Source: Lunularia cruciata (Eukaryota; Streptophyta; Marchantiopsida; Lunulariales; Lunulariaceae). From it: a stretch of 64,000 nt of DNA. The stretch spans positions 7,631,001 to 7,695,000 of the forward strand of contig OX419755.1 of the NCBI GenBank assembly GCA_948567375.1, read 5' to 3'. The notes beneath the pieces are model-generated. The model saw nothing but the letters and a program-made list of their open reading frames with translations. It had not been told where the DNA came from and did no database searches. Position 1 is the first letter of the stretch. Every line of letters starts with the position of its first letter. Of this stretch, positions 47,181-64,000 are shown piece by piece. Both the position numbers and the translations under genes were made by a program.

Positions 47181-50100
47181 GTCCCCATCAAGAAATTAGA
47201 TTCTTGTTATGGAATTTGGATTGATTGATCATATGATGCTACATGAAATCAAGGATAATCACAATCTAGGGCTGGAGAACCAAAGGAGGAACCTCTTTGC
47301 TTGGACCAAAGAGCATTGGTGGAGCATTTTGTAGCCTAGCAATGGCATTACTTTGGATAGTGTTTGGACTTGCCTAGACTTGACTATTGAAACCATGTTC
47401 AAGGCTATGTTCAAGGGCAAAAAGACCAATAATGGTTGGTTTGTTCAAAGCATCAAAGATCCTACAAGGAGGATCCTAGTAGAATAAGTTATGATGTTTT
47501 TCAAATCTAAACAAACAATTTACTTGAACAGTAGTCAAGCAATCTTCTTTGAGTATTTATGCCAAGGAAACCTATCAATTGTGCAGCTATGTTTAGGATG
47601 AGTGCAAGAGAACTTGCAAGAACAATGAACAAGGAAGGAGGATTGAATTTGGTGTTTCCTTTTGTTGTACATTTCTACTTGGGATAGATTTGTTGACCTC
47701 ATAAGAAAAAAAAGAAGTACTCAAACCCATTCTTCCCCATAGGGCATTTTGACAAACCAAAAGATCAAGGATTGATGGTACAAAAGTACTTGGAGGTAGA
47801 TGTAGGATTTGCCTACACAAGGAAGTAGGTGGAAGTAAGGAAGCCTACAACACTTTGGGCTTCAAGAAGCAAATGCAATAGGAGATTGCTATAGAATTGG
47901 TACTCAAGAAATGACCCATGACTCTTTCTAGGCCAAAGGAAAAGACTACTAAGAGGATGAGGAGGATCCTTGTGGAGGAAGAAGGGACGATAACAAAGAA
48001 GAAGTCCAAGACAAAGGTGGCACTTGGCCATAACTAGATCCCACCCCAATACCAATGAACAATTATTCACAAAGATTGTAATATCATCATACAAGGATGC
48101 AGCTAAGGACTGAGGTTGAGAAGCATAATCTACTCCAACCCCTCTAAGAAAAAACAAATTTTAGGAGGAAGAACAAATGCTTACCCTTGGTAGATATGAT
48201 GGAGAAGTTGGACCTTTTAGTCCTAAAAAGATTATGGCAAAGGGTTCATGAATGACAAAATCTCCTCTACTCCCACATAGGAGAAGTGGACCTAAGGGAA
48301 GAAGGAATCCTTTGTGCATAAGAAGTGCTTGGGCTAGAAGATGCGGGCTCCTGCCGAGATGAGGAAGTACATCTGCCAAAGGTGGACTTTGGGGAGAAGG
48401 AGACAATTAGGACAAAGGGTTTTTCAAGATATACATACCAGCCACAATAGAAATGGTATCTAAGCAAAGAGAACCTACATCTTCCTTGAGATTGAGAGGA
48501 AGGAGAGTGGACCCTTTTCATCTTTCAAACAAATAAGGGGGGAGAGTTTGAGCAAGAAGAAGGCCAAGTCGGTTGTGGTAATACCATTATCTCAGCTAGT
48601 GGTATACAAGATCAACCCAACACTATAATTGATGGAGCAACACCTCCCCATGTATGCAAAGTGCTAGGAGAAGATTACAAATTACATTGCACTTATTACC
48701 CATCTAAATCAATTAGCACAAGAAGTAGAATTGGAGAGAACAAAGGTGCAAGATAAACTAAAGGAAGTTTGTGTTCAGCATTTGGCAATAGGTAAGCAAA
48801 GTAAAAAATTGGTGCAAGAGGTGGCCAAACTTAAGTTAGAAAGTGAGGCCATGAAGAAGAGAATTTGAGAAGAAGTAAATTTGAAGCAAAAGGCATAGAG
48901 TTTAAGGAAGAAGAAGCATGTTGTTGCACTTTGCTTTCTCTCTCTCTCAACACACAAGGTGCCTAGCTGTGGAGCTTATGGATCAAAGGTCATGCATAGA
49001 ATTCACTATACTAATCTGAGCACACGTGGTACCCAACCAGTAGAACCCTCCACTCTTGTTTCTAAGATTCCTTCTATCGGGTAGGGAAGTAGCGGGCAAC
49101 CTAACCTATCATCATAACACGCACTCCTAGTCTATTGGTCATCACTTCCAACATTACCAAGGAGAAAAATATAGCACACATAGAAGTAACTTAAGTGCAA
49201 TGTCCGCACATCAATCCAAGCCAATTGAGCGTACAAACAAGCATGCAAGCATAGAGAGGATTAGATCACAAAAATTTGACAATAACTCTTTATACTTTTG
49301 CTATAAAAGAGCTTCAAAGTCTTCTTGTTTTGTCATCAAGCTATTTCAACCTGTACTCCAATTCTACTCCAATCTGTTCTTCAGATTTCAACCAACTTCT
49401 AATCCAAGTGGGTAACTTCTATGTCTTTTTTATGGGGAAAAGTATGCAAAACTCATATGGATATAAACTTTTGTATGTAACTTGGATTCAAGTGGTCTTG
49501 GATTCAATGGAAATCATGTGAGATAAGCTTTTCAATGATATTAAATACTCTAAAATCTGGTCATGACAACTCCCTAACAAGCTCTCAAACTTGGCCAGTT
49601 TTCTATAACTTTTACCCTAATTCAAATCCCTAGTTTAGGGTTTGCTCCTAGTTCTTGGAAAATTTTCCCCAGATTTCTGAATCAAAGATACACTTGATCC
49701 TCACAAGCACTCCAAAAGTCTAAAATCCTCAATCATATTCACCAAAATAGGAAAACTTCCTGTCATTCATGATTGAAGATACAATTGCTCTACCAAGCTT
49801 AAGACAATATTTCAATAACACTTATTGCATCAACTCTCACTCTCCATGAACCCAAAGCCAACCAAATTTTCTACAATAGCTGATTTTACCCTTGTCTAAC
49901 ACCTTGCAGATTTTTATGGCCTAATCCAACCCCAATCCCTACATATGGATCAATTCCTAAGCTAGGCTAACTTGTAAGGTATACATGTATACTTGATCCA
50001 AGACCTTGAATTCTCCTTTTGGGGAATTCACATGAAACCTTTGCACAGAAGTGAAAAACCTAACCACTAACAACACTGGAAATTTCCATAAGGTGAATAG

Positions 50101-51700
50101 AACCACAACTTGGGGAGTGATCAAAACTCCAAAAAAACCCGATCACCAGCTCTTCTCCAACACCTTACATCCTAAAAGCACCAACTTCTATCAACTAGAT
50201 CTGATTTGAGATTGACCCAAAACTATAATTTCTTAAGCTCAGCACTATAAGCACTTTATCTACTCTCCAACACCACTAAGAGATAATTAAATTGTTCAAG
50301 AAGCTCTCCCAATTGCCTACTTTGTGCTCTAGGGTATGAATTCAACACCCCTTGATTAAATTGAATATATCTCTCTCAGAATATGCTCAAATTGTTTGAT
50401 TTCAATCTCCAAGTTGTAGCCTATTTACTCCTCTCTCTTACCATCATCTTTACTCTTCAAATACCCATCCCAAACTTGTTTGAAGGTCAAAAAACTCACG
50501 AGTTTTCCACTTGGGACCCAATTTCTTCCAAGTTTGTCATTTAGTCTCTTCACTTTTTGACAAGTGGACCCCACAAGTCCACCTTGAAGCTCATGAGAGA
50601 AATTGATTTTTTTCCTTCTATAAAATCACATAAATAGTTAAGTCACAGACTTGTTCATAAGTGAGCATTGGAAGGACAACAAGATTTGGGTTTTCCATCA
50701 CCGATTCCATCAATGGTGCCCCAAAATGTATCACCATCCAATCTTGTAAGCCGTCATTGTGTAGAATCAAGAGTGGCAGATCAGGAGCATGGGACATCTC
50801 CTACTCAATTTCTCTCTCTGATGCCCAATCTACATGTCTCCTACAACTCTCACTCTCAACATCCTCCTCCTGCTCGAGACTCCTCCAAATAAACAACCCA
50901 TCTCTTGAATGAACTCTCCGCCATGTATATACATCACAGCCCTTGAAAAGGATTAGATCATACCCATGTGGCTAATTGAATACACATACATAGATTGCTC
51001 ATATGACAATAGCTCAATTGTGGGATCCATAATACTACCTACTCCACTGATGTGGAGATAAACTTTGCTAATTTACTTTTTCATCGCTCCGCAAACCACA
51101 ACATGACAATGTCAACAAGCTCAGCTAGAGAAGAAGGTGAAGGCCCAAGCAAACAAAATTGATGCAATTAATAGAGAAGTGGAAAAGGTAAAGGCAGCCC
51201 TTGTAGTAGTAAAAGTTCATCATCATGGGAGTGGCAAAGATCTAAGTGAAGAAGCTCATAGAAATTATCAAGACGAAAGAGGAAGAATGCAAGAAAGATC
51301 AAGGAGCCATTTGAGAAGAGATTGTGGTTGAGATGGAGGAGAGTTAGACCCAATTCAACTTGATGAAGATTGAAATTTTGGCAAGGAGGAGATGGTACAT
51401 GACCATCTTGAAGAAATTGCAAAGGAGGTAATGAAGGCCTACTTATAGAAATTAAAGGCTTAGGATTTCAACTCCCATGCATACGCTGTTACAAAAAAGG
51501 TGTACAAGAACAAGCACCTATAGCAATTAGTCAATAAGCTAATCAAACACACCTTGAAGAAGTTCAAGGTATCCATGAAAGCATTGTTGGAGGAGATTGC
51601 AAGGTATCATGAATAGGTTGGATTGTCAATCAAGGTTTGTAAGGCAAAAGTTGTTCCTTACAAAACACTCTAGATCAAAGGGATTCCAACTAGAAGGAAA
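47181..51700 (+). pseudogene. Retroelement-linked coiled-coil reading region (copy 4), diverged
   Basis: Near 47390-47470 the sequence reads MFKAMFKGKKTNNGWFVQSI and KDPTRRIL; near 47640-47820 VFPFVVHFYLG and YLEVDVGFAYTRK, resembling copy 2. A Lys/Glu-rich coiled-coil-like part appears at 48700-48900 and again at 51137-51700 (DAINREVEKVKAALVVVKVH). The 49000-51050 interval between them is AT-rich with no recognised coding and may be a separate insertion. Confidence 0.4.
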
Positions 51701-51995
51701 TAAGTAAAAATAGTTTAAGTATAAAACACCTCTTCATCTTTGGCTTGGGAAGGTCTTCATTCTAGAAGAACTTTGGCATGACATTCTTTATTAACTATAC
51801 AATAATTTTGCAGCCAAAGATTTTAGAACTATAATTGCTCACAAAGTAAATGACAATTAGTGGTTGTGATTGGTGGTGGTTGTACATTCACCTCTTAATT
51901 GCACTTAGATAAGATCTATGGGTAGGATAAGTGATAAGTAAAGTAGTTAAAATTAGAAGATGTCTAGCATTCTTAGTTGTTGATCATCTTCATCT

Positions 51996-51998
<3 letters not shown>

Positions 51999-52054
<56 letters not shown>
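51999..52054. repeat. (AT)n microsatellite
   Basis: 28 uninterrupted AT units. Confidence 0.97.
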
Positions 52055-52057
<3 letters not shown>

Positions 52058-52863
52058 CCACAGAAACTATGTCCACTTCTTTCATAACCAAAGTATTCAA
52101 CTTAAGGATTTTTTTTGAGCCTTTGTGTTGGATTGCTTTTGCTTGCATCTTTGATCGTATAATTGATTGAGTAGAGGTGAGAAATCTTGCAATAGGAGTG
52201 TATGATTGAGTACTTACTTAGGAAATTTGCAATGAATCAAGGAATTTACCCTTGATATTCAACAAGAATGAGTGCTTAAGTACCTACTCAAGAAATTTGC
52301 ACATTATCAAGGAAGTTACTCTTGACATTTTAAACAAGAGAGTCAATGTCAAGAAGGGTTTTAGGAATGATGGAGCATAAAGGATACCAAAGAATAGAAA
52401 AGCCAAGTAGATAATCAATTTTGGATTTTCTGGGATTGCATTTTTGGAAAAAGATGGATGCAATCAGCGATGGTGTTATGGTGAAAGAACCTTTGACTTG
52501 AAAACCAACCTTTGAGATGAAATATACTTGTGAGACAAGACTAGCCATTAGGATCAAAGAGGCTCTTCAAGAGGAAGAGACTTTTGGTGTGAAGTGAACC
52601 CCCACTATCAAGGGCTTGTTAGATTAGATTTTTTTTTGAGTGGGTGTTAATTTTTCTTTTCTATAGGATACCACAATGAATATCCTTACCTATCCTTACC
52701 TTATTCTTTTGGGGAATGATTTTTGCCCATGAGGTTAAACAAGCAAGAGTATACAACTAGTGATATGGTGATACTTTATTCTCAATTTTTAGTCATTGCC
52801 AACCCATATCCTCAAGGGAACAACCTATTATTATAGATTAACCTATTAGTACATCAACGTTGG

Positions 52864-52971
52864 GTTGTTACAATACTTGCAAGCTTACAAGTTGTTACAA
52901 TACTTGTAAGCTTACAAGTTGTTACAATACTTGCATGCTTACAAGTTGTTACAATACTTGCTTGCAGTGTA
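52864..52971. repeat. 27-bp minisatellite, four units
   Basis: The unit begins GTTGTTACAATACTTG and ends GCTTACAA. Starts are at 52864, 52891, 52918 and 52945; the last unit is imperfect at its end. Confidence 0.9.
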
Positions 52972-53325
52972 TGTTATGTGGCTCTTCTGGTGCAGTTGTT
53001 ACTATGTTTATATGTGATAGTTTTTTTAGAGGATAGCATATGGCATGTTTGACTCCTCCTCTCATTGTGGTTCCTCAAGGACAATGGCTATGGCCTTGAT
53101 ATATTTTACTCATAGCTAATTCACTCCTTATGTGATATAGATTGCTAACAAACAACTACAATGGGGCTTGATAGCACCCGACTTCTTGATCTTTGCACAC
53201 CATAGAGCATATCACATACTTAGAATAGATGGCTCTTTGGAGTTAAAGGAACCTGACCGTTTGCTATAGGGGCAATTGTAGCACTTTAGAGTTCATGTAT
53301 GATTTTCATATGAGTTCTTCTTCTA

Positions 53326-53363
53326 TAGTGTATTTTTTTATTTTTTTATTTTTTTATTTTTTT
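53326..53363. repeat. ATTTTTTT short tandem repeat
   Basis: About four units of an 8-base A plus T7 motif. Confidence 0.85.
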
Positions 53364-53384
53364 ATGCATGCATGCACGACAGTT

Positions 53385-53810
53385 GTCATGAAATTTGTAG
53401 TGCCAAAGCTAGTTTGCTTGGAGTGTTGATCTTGGCAATTAGAGTTATATAGTTGCTCAAAGATTACTTAGTGGTGGCCAAATTTCATATTAGGGCTAAT
53501 GATCACATTGTTGAAGCTACCATCCATTACACTATTCACATGGTCAGATGTATCAACAACAACAATGTTAGAGTTAAAATTGCAAGTTGAACTAGAGGGG
53601 TATACTTTCAAAATATAATTCCAAAAAACTCATTTCTCTTATATTGAACCTTTGAGTTCCTAACTATGGTAACAAAAGTCAACTTATATCACTTGAAATC
53701 TCTTGACTAGAATGAATATAATTTGATGGTGTAACCAAAACTTATTGATGATAATATTGAATTGAATGTTAAAACTTTGATCCAATTGAATATATAAACT
53801 AAATTGATAT
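53385..53810 (+). repeat. Dispersed repeat, copy at 53 kb
   Basis: Diverged copy of 33010-33480 in the same orientation, continuing into the part that is tandemly duplicated at 33 kb (CTATGGTAACAAAAGTC versus CTATGGTGGACAAAGG). Here it is single copy. Confidence 0.68.
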
Positions 53811-53999
53811 ATTGTGACACTTTGAAATTCATATATGAATTTTATATGAATTATACTATATATGTATTCTAGGAATGGGTTATCTAGAACTCATGAAGTG
53901 TAAATGATTGGTAAGCAAGATGTACATGATTCACAATACTAGAATAGTGAGAAATTCATAAGGTAGAATGCATTGAATGTAACTTGAAGCAAAGGCATA

Positions 54000-56900
54000 A
54001 TTCAAACAGATTGAGAATAACATATGGCTAATGGACTAGTAAACAAACATGAAATCAACAACATGTATGCAAATGATAGCAAGAAATAGGAAATGTGATG
54101 TAATAGATCACCAATAAGTAGTGTGTGAATGATAAAAATAAAAAAATTGGTTGGAGTCAAGTAGGAACATTGTAGACACAAGAGGTCAAACCAAGAATCA
54201 AGCAAAGAGAAAATGAAGAATAATAGGGAGGGAATTAGCTGGGAAATTGAGGAGTAGAACAATGCGAGAGCTATTGGATGGTGTGGCTATAGAAACGTAT
54301 CAAAGTATAATAGGGTAATGAGAGCAAAGAAAAAAAGGACAAGATATAAATTATATCACAACAAGCATTATGGATGCTTGAGTCTTGAGATGCTAAAGGG
54401 AAGCAAAAGGTGGCCATAGTAAACCTCCACAAAAACACCTACAATTTCATCATGCCTCATGTAGTGCCAAAGTAGTTCAGCAATGGTCATTACTCCTCGT
54501 ACCAAGTTTCTACTTGAAAACTCATGAGTGCAAGGAAAACTTGGTTGCTTTAAATAGTGTGGCTTAGAGTAAGGGAAAAGTTGTAACATAAGAAGCTTAA
54601 AATCCAAACAAAGTGAAACAATAGTAAAAAGAAAATGATTGTGCAATGCAAATAAATTAGCATCCAAAGGAAGAATATGAAATCATGAACAAGAGAAAGT
54701 AAAGGACTTGAGACATGCTTGGTTAAAGCCTGAAGGAACAAATATTAGTATCAAATCAAGTAAAAACTAGCAAAACTACCCAATGATGTAAATTAATGAA
54801 GAAGGTGGAAAATTAACTGCTTGAAATCACCAAAGAAATAGTAAGGAGTTGAGTTAGAAGACACAAGAAAGAGCAAGTCATTTGAAATCCAAAGATACAA
54901 TAGGGAGCAAGTCCAAAGACATAGGGAAAGAGCATGTCATTTGCCATAAAAATGGGAGCCAAAAGCTCACAAAGTAAAGCAAAGTTAGCAGCAACCAAAG
55001 GTGGAACAAAAAAATAATCCAAAGAGGAGAAAGGGGAACATGAAGGGGCCAAAGGAGGACATAAATGCTGCACGGGAAGGGATGTGTAAACTCAACCAAG
55101 AAAAGCAAAGGCAAAGTGAAGGAAAGAATAGAGTAGCAAAGAAAAGCTTGAGAGTACTTAGCACGACACAAGAAAGGGTAAAGAAAATAGGCAAGATCTA
55201 CCTTGGATGAAGTGATGGACAAGGTGGGCCCATGTGTCAATAAGCGGACCATGGAATACCACATGGTAGAAAACCAAACCCGTGTGTGAATGAATATAGT
55301 GATAGAAGATATATAGGTATATGAGACAATATATATAAAAAATTTAGAAGTCAAGTAGAACTCTAGAACCATAGTATGGTATACAAGCCTACATGAAAAA
55401 CTATTGGTGTGCTCAAATGTGAGCTCCCCGCCTGGCAGAAAGAACAGATGTTCTTAAATATTTGTAGATACTAGGCCCATGATAACCATGGATTTTTTTT
55501 CCATTTGTAAGATAGAGCAAAGAAAAATTTTGGATCAAGTGAAGTGGGTAATTTTTGTAGACAAAGTTATTTATAAGTTTCCTACAACTTGGAAGGTATG
55601 ACTTTGGAATTACATATCCATCTATATCTAACACACTCCAGTTTCATAATCCTTTATTTACATGTTGGAAATGTCAAAAAGAACATGAGGGAGCAAGATT
55701 GTCTTGATGTGAGAAAAGTGAGGCAGCTCTTTCTTATCATAGATACAAACAAAGATATTGAAGTCATCTTGGGTAATGCGATAGTTGAGATAATCATAGT
55801 GAGTGCCAAAATGAGTTTGAAGTAGCTCACAAAGAAAGTTTGGGATATATCCCACCACCTCTAGCAACATCATCCTTATACATGAAATTCATAAAATGAT
55901 CAAGTCCCAAGCCTACCACAAGAAGATCATTGACATATCTACAAACATGGGACAGGTCGTGCAACAGGGCAACATCATTGGCATCCAATAATCTACGTAT
56001 GAAATCAAGTTCATAGATGAAGAGGTATAGGTTAGCCACAAAGACAACACAAGGTGTCCCGATAGGAATCCCAATCTCTTGACGGAAGAGCTGATTCTTG
56101 AAAGTGATGTAGAGGTTATCAAAAAGGAATAGCATCCAATAAATAATAAATTCCTCATCAACAACCATGAATTTGAGGTGTTTTGCCGATTGAGAGATAT
56201 ATTTTTGTTTTTAAGCCATCTATATTTGAGGTCAAGTGTAGAGGTCTCAACAAGCAACACAGTTTCCCTATTCAGAGTGAACTCATAATGGAAAATAGAT
56301 CTTATAAGAGTAGACAGCCTTGTTTTGAGATCATGGAGATGGATCTTTGTATAAAGGGTGGTGAAATCAAAACTTTGAAAAAAAAATTCTAGGGTGGCAA
56401 GAGTCTGTTGCAAACCAGAGTCTAGGAGAGAAGAGGATCTTGTCTTGCATAATCTTTGCACCTTCTCAAGTAAAATAGGAACTCCATAAGAGTCATCCAA
56501 GATCCAGCTAGAGTAGACCATCAACCCCACTCATAAGAGTTCATTCCTTCAGAGGTCATTTGCAAAAGGTAGCAGTGCTTTGAAGAAGGAGCTGAGCCAT
56601 GGAGAAAGTTCAGATACGAAAGTAGAGTATCCTACAGCAATGAACCTACGAACAACGAGATACTTATGGAATTTCCAAGCACAACAGAAGTATGGGAGTT
56701 TTTCAAAATCCTTGGAAGTACAAAATCCCTAAGAGGTATTTGAACTGTGGTGAGAAAGTAAGAGCTAGGTTTGAGGAATCATTCAGTGTTTATAAGTAGG
56801 TAGCTGAAGGAGAATGAAGCTCATTGAGTAAATTCTGAATGTAAAATTGTCTACAAACGAATACAAAAATGTTAGGACACTTGTCCACTTAAGTAATAAT

Positions 56901-57250
56901 GAAATGGGACTTGAAATGAGCAAGAAGTTTTCTATCAGGAGGGGAAAGGAAAATTGAATCTACAAAATTGAAATCATCTGAAATGGGAGAGAGATTGAGT
57001 AAAAGTTTAACTTTTTGTAGAAGGGTGACTTTCCATTGGTCAAAACCTTTGGTGCCTAATATAGCTTCATAAGAAAGAGCAAAGTTGAGAATGCAAGTTC
57101 GAATGACAATGAAAGTAGAGTGGGGAGAGGTGGGCAAAATCAGAAACTTGGTTGCTCTAGAGAAGAGAAGTGATATATCAGAGGAAGGTAAAATCTGAAG
57201 CAAAGTTGTAATGACATGTCCATGTGAAGGGTTAATGAAACCTGGATGGT
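54000..57250 (-). mobile_element. Penelope-like retroelement (PLE copy 2), decayed
   Basis: Minus strand. From right to left: an N-terminal zone near 57200-56890; DKCPNIFVFVCRQFYIQ (about 56885-56835) and WLSSFFKALLPFAND-like text (near 56600); SWILDDSYGVPILLEKVQRL and SFDFTTLYTKIHLHDLKTRL (56510-56310); then, after a frameshift, RQEIGIPIGTPCVVFVANLY and LFIYELDFIRRL (about 56085-55990); and HVCRYVNDLLVVG (55945-55905). These are the palm motifs of PLE reverse transcriptase, with the YxDD position reading YVND. A C-terminal segment (55873-55420) continues. No GIY-YIG endonuclease was recognised. The 54280-54000 piece matches sequence 5' of copy 1. Confidence 0.8.
55913..56530 (-). pseudogene. 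PLE reverse transcriptase core, frameshifted
   Basis: Two overlapping frames split the RT: one keeps FDFTTLYTKI (RT motif A region), the other keeps GIPIGT...ANLYLF and RYVNDLLV. The catalytic YxDD motif has Asn for its first Asp. Together with the frameshift this copy is inactive. Confidence 0.8.
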
Positions 57251-57884
57251 GAAGACAACTACAAGGAAAAGGAATAGAAAAGTTTGATAACTTCCAAGAT
57301 AGTGAGGCAAAGTTAAAGTGTAAACAGCCTAGAGTTTTCCATACTTTAAAGCAACAATGAGAATTGTAAATGAAATACCTGGAGGTAAAGCGTATAAAAC
57401 TTCTTGGTCCCTCAACAAAGATTGTAAGCCAACTTTGTTTATTTCCTTAGAGTAAAAAGGGAAATGATGAAGGTGGGACGAATGTCTTGAGTAGATCTGC
57501 AATAGAACAATATGTATATATAAAAGAACATAAAACTAATCATTTTCTCTATCACTTAAGTTGATTTTTTATCTCTTGTACAGCAGAATTTCGCACCTGC
57601 ACAGCCTTAAAGAACCTGCAAAGCCTGGCCTCAATCTTCCTATACATCTAACTTGCAACAGATTGTGTTTATTGAGTAAAATGTTTGCAAGTGGTGTTTA
57701 ACAAGAAGCTGGTTATCAAGGCCACCTGTGGATGGGCATTTAGCTTTCGACTTTCACTCTTACTCTTAGCTTCTACGAACTTCAAGTTAGCTGTTGTTGC
57801 ACCATCTAGGTTAACATTTCCTATAAGGTAGTTGATGAAGCAGCTGAATGTTTGCCTGAGTCGTGGCACATAAATTTGCGATCT
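57251..57884. other. Spacer between PLE copy 2 and host gene 2
   Basis: The part to about 57560 resembles transposon-flank composition; 57560-57884 is higher in GC and probably belongs to the 3' flank of host gene 2. A 66-codon minus-strand open frame at 57869-57669 matches nothing I know. Confidence 0.45.
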
Positions 57885-57890
57885 TTTATT
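57885..57890 (-). promoter_or_regulatory. Candidate polyadenylation signal of the Nudix-Janus gene
   Basis: AATAAA on the minus strand, 23 bases past the stop codon. Close to the stop, but it is the only such motif nearby. Confidence 0.4.
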
Positions 57891-57912
57891 TAGATAAATG
57901 CTCAGAATCCTT

Positions 57913-63954
<6,042 letters not shown>

Positions 63955-64000
63955 TTCTCCCCGCAACACAGATCCCAACCTCGCATATTTCAGTCAACCC

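Noticed and set aside
52864..52971. Minisatellite considered as a CRISPR-like array
   Set aside because: The 27-bp units are head to tail with no spacers, in plant nuclear DNA.
54813..55372. Leu/Phe/Ser-rich minus-strand open frames of up to 164 codons that look like membrane proteins
   Set aside because: The plus strand is A/G-rich here, which forces Leu/Phe/Ser on the minus strand. No motif is present and the region follows a decayed PLE.

Overview
The window looks like nuclear DNA of a land plant with a large, retrotransposon-rich genome. It has spliced genes with short exons and GT-AG introns, nested and decayed Ty3/gypsy chromoviruses, Ty1/copia fragments, and two Penelope-like (PLE) retroelement copies. 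PLEs are scarce in flowering plants but documented in conifers, so a gymnosperm is my best guess and a fern is an alternative. This is inference; no sequence here names the species.

Two intact host genes can be reconstructed exon by exon. (1) 22497-27355 (+) encodes a 333-residue medium-chain dehydrogenase/reductase resembling 2-enoyl thioester reductases or quinone oxidoreductases. It has five coding exons plus a probable 5'UTR exon, and a 3.2-kb intron that holds a PLE fragment. (2) 63954-57913 (-) encodes a 556-residue protein in 13 exons. It has a transit-peptide-like N-terminus, a NudC/NUDT19-type NADH pyrophosphatase (zinc ribbon, complete Nudix box, SQPWPFP signature) and, spliced in frame, a C-terminal Janus/PHPT1-type phosphohistidine phosphatase domain. 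This Nudix-Janus fusion is the most interesting item in the window.

Layout. 0-4 kb: 3' end of a gypsy polyprotein followed by a long Glu/Lys-rich coiled-coil reading region. 4.07-10.65 kb: chromovirus A (-) with both LTRs, PBS, PPT and chromodomain. 10.65-14.65 kb: chromovirus B (-) carrying an A-family solo LTR. 14.65-18.52 kb: chromovirus C (+), same family as A. 18.5-20.7 kb: coiled-coil repeat (-). 20.95-27.7 kb: host gene 1. 27.7-33 kb: AT-rich or unrecognised decayed DNA. 33-35.8 kb: tandem duplications and a copia RNase H end. 35.8-38.9 kb: pyrimidine-rich unassigned DNA. 38.9-42.9 kb: chromovirus D (+), same family as B, lying against a copia reverse transcriptase at 42.9-43.5 kb. 44.4-51.7 kb: two more coiled-coil repeats. 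52-54 kb: satellites and a dispersed repeat. 54-57 kb: PLE copy 2. 57.9-64 kb: host gene 2.

All transposon reading frames are broken by stops and frameshifts, whereas both host genes splice to open frames. The B/D-family LTRs carry dense heat-shock-element-like GAA/TTC arrays.
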